Origin: Serinus canaria
Lineage: Eukaryota; Chordata; Aves; Passeriformes; Fringillidae
NCBI RefSeq assembly: GCF_022539315.1
Contig: NC_066326.1
Location: 7,890,601-7,954,600, forward strand
DNA: 64,000 nt
Reading direction: 5' to 3'
Part shown: piece after piece, positions 34,788 through 45,085 of the stretch
How positions within the stretch are numbered: position 1 is the stretch's first letter
Layout: every line of letters starts with the position of its first letter
Made by a program: the position numbers and the translations under genes
The notes under the pieces: generated by a model
Seen by the model: only the letters and a program-made list of their open reading frames with translations
Databases searched by the model: none
What the model was told of the DNA's origin: nothing

Positions 34788-37700
34788 ATGTTGTACTTGT
34801 GAAAACAGATCAAACTTACTGTAACAGCACCAAAATTACACTGTGAATTATGTATCCATTTCATGCATTCTCTGTATGTTATATGTGTTAATTTGCATGA
34901 AATTCAGTCTAAGTGCCCTTGGAAAGGTGTAGGTGCTCCCATGTGCAGGAGGAATGGCTCTGGCTCTGTGTGCTTCATGGGCTCTCAGCTCAACCTGGGC
35001 AAGTCCTTCACAGATTGTCCCAGGAGGGGGCTTGACCTGTGGGTTTGTATCCAGAGCTGGATTTAAAGCCCAGAGGAATGCAGCAGTGTTTTGTTTGGCT
35101 CCTTTCTGTGGAAGGTGCTCACTCCCTGCCAGCACTGAATGTCAGCTGCAAAGGTGTGGGGTGATTCTGCATCACACACAATGCACTGCCTTGTTCCATT
35201 CCATTTATTCAATACTTTGTCCTTTATGTTCTCACTCTCTGGTCCTTGATGGTTCTCGAGAAAGCACAAAGTGAGGTTTTGTAGCTGATTTGGGAAATAG
35301 AATTATGAAAAATTCTGTCAGGTATATTATATGGTGATTTGATCTTTTGCCATATCTGCTACTTCATTTTTTCATGTTATTTTTGAAAAAGAGATGAAGT
35401 TTCTTTAAATTCTACTTGCAAGTTATTTTAAATTTGATTATATACAAAATATGAAGCAATTATAAAATGAAATGAAATAAAGTGAAAGGATTACAGAGCC
35501 TTCCATTGTATGCCTAAGCATTAGGCAGGAAAGATTTCAGCCAAACTAAATATGTAGCTGGCCATTTCCTTATTTGAATGCTGATTTTTTTTTTTAAATG
35601 GAATTTTATTGTACTTCACTTGAAGTAACTTTTGGAAACAGTAGTTTTCCATGACTTGTAGCCAGTGAGAGCTATCTGGATCATTGTCAGGTATTCAGGC
35701 TCCTCAGCTGGGGTTTCTTATGCTGAGTAAGTGTCTTCTGAAATTTAATGTCACAGTCTACCTTCTTCTGTTACTTTTGGAATATGTTGAAAAGACAAAT
35801 GGAATTCAATTAGTTTTAACCCACAAGCCCCACATCTTTTGCTCAGCAGAAAATCTCTCACCCTCTTTATCTTCTCTTGGTTTTGGAGATTTTACAGAGG
35901 GAGATTGAGCATGAAAGCATGGAATCAAGGCAGCAATGAGGAAACGTAACTAAAGATCTCAACTCTCAGAGAAGGAAGGATGCTAGAAAAACTGTACTTT
36001 ATGTAGAGGAAAGGTGTTTGATTAACTTTATTGGACTTAGTATCTGACTCAAAGTAGGTCAGCAGTGAGACACTGTGTGACAGTGTGATGAGATTGGAGA
36101 GAATTATTCCGAAAGCAGGATAATCTGTGAATTAGAAAAAGCACATGGAGGAATGGATTAAGAAGGGGTGTAAGTAGAGTGTTTTCCAGAATATTAATAA
36201 TAAAACTTCATAGATTATTGTTTCTGGTAAAACAGACAATGTGCTTAAAACTGAATATGGTTTTTCTGGATGAGTACTTAGGACTTTGTGGCAATAAATC
36301 ATTACTTAGTTGAGAAAATCCTGTCAGAAAAAAAGAGGGATATTGTGATAGAAGGAAAGCTTTTACAAGTGATTCATTCACTTTTTAACTTCAACTTGCA
36401 TAGTTATGAAGCTCATCCCAGGGATGTTGTTGTCTGGCATTGTCATTTTGGTAAATACTTGAGCGAGGCTTACAGAGATGAATACAGGATTATGCAGGTG
36501 CCATTTAGTATCCATCATTTTTTCTTACTAGTTTGGTAAATAATATTTAATTTTATTTATAAATGAAAAATACAACCAGCTAAATACTTCATCTTTCCAT
36601 CCCAATATTAGCTGAAATAATTTTGTTTGTGTGTTACAAAGATATAGGCACCTCTGTTTCTGCAGTCTTTGGCAGATGCAAAGTAGATTTCTTTTAAATA
36701 AAACTGCTTAAAACAAACAAAAAACACGTCCATAAAGTAAAAGAGGCTGTGTAAGTAATAGCCACTTACAAATTCAGAATCTGAGGATCTTGGTAAATGG
36801 CTTCTTTTGGCTTTGAAATTTTGCCTGTGCATGTGGTTGTTTTCTTTTACAAAGAAAATTAAGTGAAATGATCAAAGCACCAATTTTCATTACTCTTGTT
36901 TTCCTGACTACCCCCAAATGATGATGATTGATGGTTGTATTTTAACAGCTTCAGCTGAAGGGTCCACTTAACTGCATCTGTTTTCTATTTTATAATGGGC
37001 CAAGGTAAATCATCTTTTTCTTATATGTACAGTCTACCTTTGTTGGGGTTTATTTGTGGGCAGAGGAAATCTACTTAAAATTCCATTAGTTCCTAAGAGC
37101 TGGTTCTTGAGACCATAGAAAATCTGTCCAAAAATATGAACCATGAACATACCAGAGCTACTCACCACAGCTGTCAGAGGAATAGGTGTTATTTCTCTGT
37201 GTTCCATGCTTTAAAATAAATACTTTGTGGTTTCCATTTCTGCAGTCTCTGGCTACCCTGGAAGTGATGTTGATCTTGGCCACATGGTATAAAGACAATA
37301 ATTGTTTTCCAGAAGGTAATAATTATCTTCTCTTAATGTTATTGAAGTTGATTAAGAAATATTTTACTTGTGAAATTCTGCTTTTCCAAGTAACAGTAAC
37401 AATTCCTCTGGAAATATTTTAAGTTTCTGTGGTACAAACTACTCCAGTATAGGTGATTTCAATTTTTTGATGGGCTCCAAAAGAGAGCAACAGGGGTCAC
37501 CTTGTGGAGTTGTAATTTCAGGAATGTCAGTTACTGAAATTAAATTTTAGATAAACCCAAAAGAAATACAGACAGAGGGAAACTGTGACTGATTAAAAGA
37601 GTTTGTAGTTCATCCCAGTAACAGGAACTAGGCAGCCAGCTGGTTTGAACTTTTAAGAAGAAATTTCAGTTCAGATTTTGATTAAGGGATTCTTCTCAGT

Positions 37701-39187
37701 CTGCAATTCAAGGACTTGTTCATATATAAAAGCCCTGGAATTTCATTGTAAACAGATTTGAAAGGGAGAGTTAAACCACCTCAACTTCAACCTCAGACAG
37801 AATGGATCTTCTTAATCATTATGAACCTGTGCCATTAGTGCTGAGGTGGGTGATGAATAGCCTGTCTGATGTCTCCATCCAGCCATCCTCCTTTGTAGCT
37901 GTGCTACTGCAACATTTTAAACTTCCACTTCTTTCTGGTGAGCTAGGAGACCATAGATAATCACTTAAGTTGAGTTCATATTAATTATATTGACAGCAAA
38001 ATGAAGTATCTTCATTTCCCACTATCGATCAGGAGATTTTTTGTGAGGCTGCAGGGCTTGGATAGCTTTGTGTTGGACCTGGTCTTCATGGCAGAGGTCT
38101 GCAAAGTGTCTCACATGCAGCCTTTTGCTCTCCTCCATAAAATCTAATTTCTCATTTGATAGATGTTTTGTGTACTGACCAACACTGGGATGTGACTTTG
38201 TGCATTTGAGGGGTCAGTCTGTAAGGCACAAAAGGAAAAGTAACGCATTTATATCTACCTGGAATGTCAGCTAAAATCTCATGAGAAGCCAGTGCAGCTT
38301 GAATGTGTGTGAAATGCTGCAGATGGAGCTCTGGAAAGCATCCCAGCCATGTGAGCAGCAGAATTCTTTTCCTGAAGGTGGGAGGTTTTGTAACAGCCCA
38401 TTGTTAGCAAAGTTCTTGGTTTATTTGTAATTAATCATGTGCTGCTGTTTGACAGTACCTAATAGAACTAGAAAGCAATCACTTAGAACAGGAAGCAACT
38501 GTCAATTAATACACTAACACACTAATGAATCAAGTTTACCAAAGGTGAAGTGATGGGGAAAATGAAACTGAGCTTCTGTGTGCAGAAAATTCATCCTTTA
38601 GCATTTCAGATCTGTTTTGGTGATTTTCAAACAGTGGCTCCTCCTTGTCCTTGCAGTGCTCATGTTGGTTCATGCTGATGCTGAATTTGCACAGGTTTAA
38701 ACTTCCAACCTGATTGAATCTCACCTCTACAGCTCAGAAAGCCTGTGTATTTATTTTAGTGAAAACATGAGAAGGCTCTGAAGCCAGTGCTCAGTTTGAT
38801 TCAGCAATGTTTATTATTATTATTCAGGTAGTCATTGTTTTCATAAGAGTGAGTCACATAATAAATGTGGTGGTGTACCAGACATTACCTGTGGTAGGTA
38901 TTCCTAATATTTGACAGCCAGACAGATTTATTGGTTTGGGGGCTTTTTTCAGATGTGGCATATCACTGGTACTTGCACTCAGAGTCCAAAATGTGCTGGG
39001 TTATTTCTGTTTGCAATTCTGTGTACTCTGCCACAGGTAGGTGAAAACAAAAGCCTGAGACATTTCCATTTCAGAAACAGACTCCTGGCAATTTGGTATT
39101 GTGCCTCAAGGTTTCAGTAACCCATATTTCAGATTTCATTACAATGTGTTCTGTGAGGTTGTTCTACATTATTTTTGTTTCCTGTTT

Positions 39188-39215
39188 AAAAAAGAAAAAA
39201 GAAAAAAAAAAAAAG
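39188..39215. repeat. A-rich simple sequence
   Basis: Short A runs broken by single G residues, following GTTTAAAAAAG. Ordinary low-complexity DNA. Confidence 0.85.
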
Positions 39216-41411
39216 AATGCAGTGATTTTGTGAGCCTTAAAATGTCTTTGCAGTAAGAGTTGGCAAATCTCAGCACCCTCCCCTGGAATCTAGGCATGGA
39301 TACCTATCTTTTGGAAATAAATCCTGCTGAATTGGCATCAGATGCACTGTGAAGGGGATGCAAACAATGAATCTATGAAGCTGTCAGCACTGTATATTGC
39401 CTTGTGGGCTGGGGTGTCCAGCAGTGCCCAGTTCTTTCCATCTCCATGAAGGAGCAAGGCTGTGGAATGCCATGTATATGGATTAATCTCAAACATGCAA
39501 TTTATGGATTTGAAAGCTGCTGTAAATTTACCCCAGTGTTTTGCATTGAGGTGATTTGTATCTTCAAGCAGGAAACTGTGTGTATTTCCTGGGCAAATCA
39601 CTGTGATATTTAAAGTGTCCTGGAAGCAGTCTGGCACAAAGGAATGCTGCAGGAGTTCTGCTAATGGTGTTTGCCAGCTGTGGACATTGTGGTCAGCAGT
39701 GAAACCCTGGGTGTGGTGTAATTATGGTTTTGGGTTTATTTCACTGATTTTAATTCATATAGGCACCTGTGGTACTTAGGTTTGGGTTTTTTACTCTCTT
39801 GATACAAAATAAATTTAAATGGCATGTAATTATGTTTGAAGTAGAATGGACACAGCCTTTTAAATTGGCTTGTAATGTTATTTCAGGGAGGGGTGTTCCT
39901 TTGGAAGGTGACATGTGGTTTGAAAATGTCAGTAAACTAGCACTTTTTTCAGATTGCCACTTTGTATTGTGTACATTAAAATACTTGGAATTGGCTTTTG
40001 ATTTATGTAAAAAAATCAAGTAAGGTTTGGCTCTATATTGTATATTTTCAAGTAGTATGTTTTAAATGTTTTGCTTTGTACCTGCTTTAAAAGTAGCAAA
40101 GGCAGCAAAAAACTATTTTATTATAAAATTGTGTTTAATTATCTATGCTGAACAAGTCAGCAACGCAGCATAAATAGGAAATAATATTGCTTTTATACTT
40201 TAAAGTATATAAATAAGTAGCCTTGTAAGTTGTTCTCCTGCTTGAGGCATTTGGCAGTTTGTTTCTTATTTCCTGAATATTTCAAGATGTAAGCTTTTTA
40301 ATGTTCAAAAGAAGCAGGGCCATAAAGCAAATTGTTTTGAAACTCCAAGATGAATGGACGACTGCAGACATCGTTCCTTTAAAGCACCAGCTGGGAGACT
40401 CCATTAAGTTGTGGCAGCAGCACACGGACCCACATGGAGATTTCTGCAGCCTGAAATATTGTTATTGGCAGGTTTCTGAATAATTTCACAAAGGCACTTC
40501 AGGCCAGGAATCTTGTTAGTGGAACCCAGTCTTTATATCTCCAGCATGTAAAACTCAGCTGTATCCTCCTAAGACTCTGAGTATTATTTTTTTATTCAAT
40601 TCACTGGCTGTGATTGACAAGGACCTCTTCATGAATATGTTAAGAAAGAGCTGTTTCCTGGATATTATGTCCTTTCATATCTGTCATAGCTAGAATATTC
40701 ATGATGCTGTTTTTAACAGGCCTTCTATTGTAAAAGAAATATCACGGAAACATATTCTAGTTTTTATAAAGTCCAGGGAAAAATGAATGCCTTTGGGGCT
40801 GATAGGTAAGGGTTTTTTTAACAATTTAGAAATACAATGTGACAGCTGGCAGAATATATATCAGTGAGCAGAAAGCTCTTAAATATCACAGTCACAGGCC
40901 TAGAACTGATAAACTGGTAGGGGTTGTATATGTATTTTTGTATTTTCTGATGGCTGTAGTTACATAATAGTTTCTTGTACATATCTCCACTTCAAGATGC
41001 AATTATGAATAAATTTCTTTACCATTTTTATTTCTGGTTGCTGAGAGCCTTTTTTTCTGTAAAATCCTGCCAAAACTTCAACATGCACAGCCATATGTCT
41101 TTGTTATACAGGAACATTGGGCTGCTGAATGCCAGCTGCCCTTTGAGGTTCAGTGCTGGCATCTCCAACAGAGGGATTCTGTGACAGAGAAGAGGGCAGC
41201 AAAACTGAAAGCCATGAAGAGCAGCCACCTCTTCCCTGAAGAAACAGACAGATGTAACGCCCCCCAGTATTTTAAAGGAGGCTGAATTTGCTGTGGGAGA
41301 GATTTTCTAAGCAAAAATATGATATTGTCAAAACAAATTTTCTGTTTAATAGAAAATATTTATTTGGGCAAAAGGCTTCTTTCAATAATAAATAGAAGAG
41401 AAGATTCTAGT

Positions 41412-41509
41412 GAAGGTGTCCCTGGCCATAGCAGGGGGTTTGGAGCTAGATGATCTTTAAGGTCTCTTCCAACCCAAACCATTCCATGTTTCTATGATTT
41501 TATGATTTT
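41412..41509 (+). mobile_element. CR1 LINE 3' tail, plus strand
   Basis: The segment GAAGGTGTCCCTGGCCATAG, followed by GATGATCTTTAAGGTC and CTTCCAACCCAAACCATTCC, is the plus-strand end of avian CR1. It closes with the characteristic short 3' repeats (TCTATGATTTTATGATTTTG). Only about 100 bp remain, an extreme 5' truncation typical of target-primed reverse transcription that stopped early. Orientation is opposite to the copies at 4030 and 21851. Confidence 0.96.
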
Positions 41510-42070
41510 GACCTGACTTTATTTTGACTTGCAAAGGTAGTCTAATTCAGTTTTTGAGATTAAAATTCAAATAAGATCCTTTTTTGTAGTCAGAGTTGCA
41601 ATTTTGACTTACAGTGTCATGTGACTTTGATCTCAGTCAAAGGTAAACACATTTGCTTTTTAGATGAGTTAAATATTTCCCATGGACAAATCCTTCTTAT
41701 TTGTCTTCCCTCAGAAACATTAAAGCTTCTTCTAGGGAAAAAAGGTGTTTTTCTAGCTAATTTGATGATTTCTAGTCCAAGAGGCATTATGTGTTACTGA
41801 ACAGTTCAGATGTGTTACATAACTTTGTTAATGTTGATCCTGGGCCCTTGCAGCATATTTCCAAATCAGTGATGGAGACACTTAGAAATGTGTTATGCAC
41901 TTTAATGCAGATGAGGGGACTTTCACCACTCTACCTGAGGCTGGAATTGCTAGAATTCAGCTCATTATTTCCTGGGAAAAGATTGGTCTAAGTATTGTAT
42001 ATATGCAAGTAACTCTTCCCTAACTGCTGGATGCCATCAGTTTATTCAAAATACGCTGTTATCCTTCTAT
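41510..42070. other. Unique DNA, nothing recognised
   Basis: AT-rich sequence between the CR1 tail and the purine tract. No repeat or coding signal was seen. Confidence 0.6.
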
Positions 42071-42115
42071 AGGGAAAAAAAAAAAAAAAAAAAAGAGAAG
42101 AAGAAAAAAAAGAAG
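42071..42115. repeat. Purine tract with a 20-base A run
   Basis: All bases from 42071 to 42115 are A or G, with an uninterrupted A run at 42075-42094 followed by GAGAAGAAG-type sequence. It lies about 100 bp before the CpG-rich segment. It could be a poly(A) tail relic on the plus strand, but no retrocopied gene was recognised upstream. Confidence 0.9.
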
Positions 42116-42216
42116 CTTAATGTGTTGTTGGAGAACCACTATATTCTCTGAGGCTCTTCATAGCATCCTTTTGGCTGGATGTGCCCTGGGCTGGGTGCTG
42201 GAAGCAGATTCCTGCG

Positions 42217-42720
42217 GGCTGCAGAAGCGATTCAGGCCCTGTGTATGCCCGGTGGAAGCGCATCTGCCACCGCAATTCCGTGCAACAAATGGGGCAGCCC
42301 CGAGTTTTCTTTTATTGATGTAAGAGGAAAAAAGCTGACAAGAGCATTGTGTTTCACCTGATCTCAGTGCAGCACGATCGACTTTCCGTCAGCAGGAGCT
42401 GGCTGCTCCCGGGGGCTGAGCGCTCCCGTCCCCGCCGGAGCTCGGAGCATCCCCGGTGCTGCGGGAGCCGCGGCGGCCCCTGCGGAGCTCACGGCGTGGT
42501 GCGAGATCGAGCTGCATAAACTGGGCTGAAATTGAGCGCACTGACCTGCAGGTGAAAGGCTCTGCATCCTATTAGATGTCTTAGTATCGTACAACACCCC
42601 AAAGTAAATAAGTCCTGATCAAAACGCAGGAAAGCAGCCCTGCTTAGAAGCAAGCGCAAACTTACTGTGCGGATCAGTGTGCTCAGGAAGGTCGTGCCTG
42701 CCTGGCGCTGGGAGTGAGTA
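42217..42720. promoter_or_regulatory. Isolated CpG-rich segment, candidate promoter or first exon
   Basis: About 33 CpG lie in roughly 500 bp, with about 20 of them in the 180 bp at 42361-42540 (the densest part, 42411-42490, contains CCCGCCGG and CCGCGGCGG). The window as a whole has only a few CpG per kilobase, so this is a genuine small CpG island. Possible splice donors leave it in both directions. On the plus strand these are CAG|GTGAAA at 42552 and GGGA|GTGAGTA at 42714. On the minus strand they are CAG|GTGAAAC with its GT at 42357-42356 and ACA|GTAAGT with its GT at 42665-42664. A weak CATAAA box lies at 42515-42520. Frames here (145, 77, 67 and 60 codons) match no family I know. It may be an alternative or lncRNA promoter, an orphan CpG island acting as enhancer, or a GC-rich exon of an unseen gene. 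Confidence 0.45.
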
Positions 42721-44833
42721 CAGCTGGGGATTTGCTCTGTCAGAAGGGAAAAAGATGTCTTTTGGATTCTCTTCAGATGGGCTTTTGTTTTTGTAGGAGA
42801 GTTGTATGGCAGTGAGAGAAGTTCCAGTTCACTTTGAATGTGCAGTGGTCCGGGGCAATGGGAACTACTGGAAGAACTAAAAAGCACTGGGTTTTGTTCT
42901 GTCTCCAAAGAGCTTTCAGCCAGCACTGTTCTTACACCTGCCCATAAAGTAAATATAACACAAGTTGTGGAGGCTTCACTTTGCTTAATGCAAGTGATCC
43001 AGGCAGCGCAAGGGAAAATAGAAATTAGGAGTGCTCATTTTTGTTGTGTTGCCTGTGTGGATGGGTTTCCCACCTTTGTGTTCAGTGGGATCTGCACTGG
43101 CATAAACTGGATAAGATTAACTCAGGGCCTGAAATTCACTGTTCATGTCTTAAGGATGCTCATAATAGAGATATTAATATTTTATTTCTAATAGCTAATG
43201 GAGTCCTAAAGACTTTATAGACATTTTACCCCTTTATGTCACTGGTTTTGCATCGTAAGTCACTGGTGATTCATTGGGATCTCAGCACAGGTCCACAAGA
43301 TTCTTCCACAGGTGTCATTGAACTAAATATTAAATTACCTTTTTCTTGCTCTTTGTAACCTCTGTCTGTAACTCTTATGGCTAAAGGGAAACAGAGAAAA
43401 CTGAGCTGGGATGAGTTAAACCTGGATGCTGTCTGTCTAAAACATGATTAAGTGGGAAAAAAAGAAAAGCAATCAAAGTGGTGTTTTTATGCTAAAAAGC
43501 AGTGAATAAAGAATGCTGCTGGCTTCTGTCTTAATCCATAAAAATCCCACAGTCAGAATGTCTATGGAATAGTCCTGTAAGAAAGAAACACAGGAAGAGA
43601 GAGAATTCACATTGATTTATAACAATGCATGGGTGTTAAACTGTGCTCATCAGCACAGTGAAGCAAATACAACACCACAAAACCAACCAAACAAAAGTCC
43701 CAGCCAGCCAGATTGGCATCCTTAGTGCTTGTGGTACTTAGTTCATGTGTGGGTTTCTCTTTAGGTGTGCTGCAGCTACATTTCTGGCCCTTGACTTACA
43801 TGGCAAAATTATGATAAATGAAAGAAATTATGATCTTAAGTAGTTTGCTTTATGTCACATTTGGGTTATAAATTTTCTCCTGCTTTGAATAATTAATACA
43901 AGGTAGTATTTACTGCTGCATAGTGATGAAAGAAACAAGGATGAGGAGGAACTGTATGTTTTCAGTGAAGAAATTCTTAATTTCTACATGGGTACCCTCA
44001 TTTGGGCATTGATTGGTCAGAGACATGTAGGGATAGAACAATCTGACCAGTTTCACAGTGCTTGTAAAAGATAATTCACATCCCAGGTAATACAGGCAAA
44101 TGCCCTTTGTTGTGTCTGTGAAGCACAATAATGTCTCTATGGATTCTATGTTAACATTCTGAGATTTGTATTTATATCCTCTTAGACCCCTGGTTTTGTG
44201 AAGCTGCAGACACCTGATAAAGTATCAATATAAAGACGTGAGGTAATTAGAGCTTTGCTTGACAAGCAAGTCTGCATTCAAAGTATGCACAGCCTGGGGG
44301 TTGGGAAGTGCTGACATGAAGGGGAGTGTCTGAAATAGCAGAGAATGAGTGACCTCACTGAGATGGTGCAATGGTGAAACAGGAGAACTGGGAGCTGGGA
44401 AGAAGGGAAATGGCATTGAGAGCTTTTGGACAGAGGGTGATGAAATGGAAAATTCACATTCAAATGATCTTGAAGGATAAAGCTTAAAAGGCTTCTTGGG
44501 GTGGGAGTTGGTTTATTATACAGCAGCTTTTCCTGCATCTTGCAGAGCCAGTGGGGCCATGTCCCTCTCCTGTTCCCAAGGTGTCCCCTGCCTGCAGCGT
44601 GGGTGCTGTTGGAGAGGTGCTGAAGGCATTTGCAGCTGATGTCCCTCCATTTTGGAGCTGAAGGTGTGACCCAGAGTGATAGCAGAATGCTCATGTGGGA
44701 TAGAAAACAAATGGTTGGGAATGACAGTACCTGGGTGACAGGTCAGCTGGGCCTCAGCACCCAGTAATGTCCTATGTCCATCCTGAGACTGACTCTGGAA
44801 AGTATTCTGGTGGTACCTTTCTGAAAAAGATGG
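42721..44833. other. Unique DNA, nothing recognised
   Basis: No repeat or coding sequence was recognised. Composition returns to AT-rich and CpG-poor straight after the CpG-rich segment. If the plus-strand donors at 42552 or 42714 are used, this would be intron. Confidence 0.55.
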
Positions 44834-45008
44834 TTATTTTATTTTATTTTATTTTATTTTATTTTATTTTATTTTATTTTATTTTATTTTATTTTATTTT
44901 ATTTTATTTAGTTTATTTTATTTTATTTTATTTTATTTATTTTATTTTATTTTATTTCATTTCATTTCATTTCATTTTTTATTTCATTTTTATTTATTTT
45001 TATTTTTA

Positions 45009-45039
<31 letters not shown>

Positions 45040-45085
45040 TTTATTTTTATTTTTATTTTTATTTTTATTTTTATTTTTGTTTTAT
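44834..45085. repeat. Compound (TTTTA)n / (TTTCA)n / (TTTTTA)n microsatellite
   Basis: The repeat opens with 14 uninterrupted ATTTT units (44836-44905). After a single G interruption at 44911 come more ATTTT units up to about 44953. Four ATTTC units follow at 44954-44973 and one more at 44981-44985. The 3' part (about 45002-45078) is mainly ATTTTT hexamers with one pentamer. Total length is about 250 bp. The 106-codon frame rich in Phe, Ile, Leu and Tyr that crosses it is an artefact. Exact copy number in an assembly may be unreliable. Confidence 0.98.

Larger units (their letters stand above)
34276..41411. other. Unique DNA, no gene recognised
   Basis: This stretch holds a G6/C13 pair at 34762-34787 (listed separately), short A- and T-rich tracts (35586-35595, 39188-39215) and a (TTA)n patch at 38811-38823. 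A short protein-like open stretch at 36404-36497 (+) and a CpG-retaining segment at about 40280-40490 are discussed in the findings. No known protein family was recognised. Confidence 0.5.
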
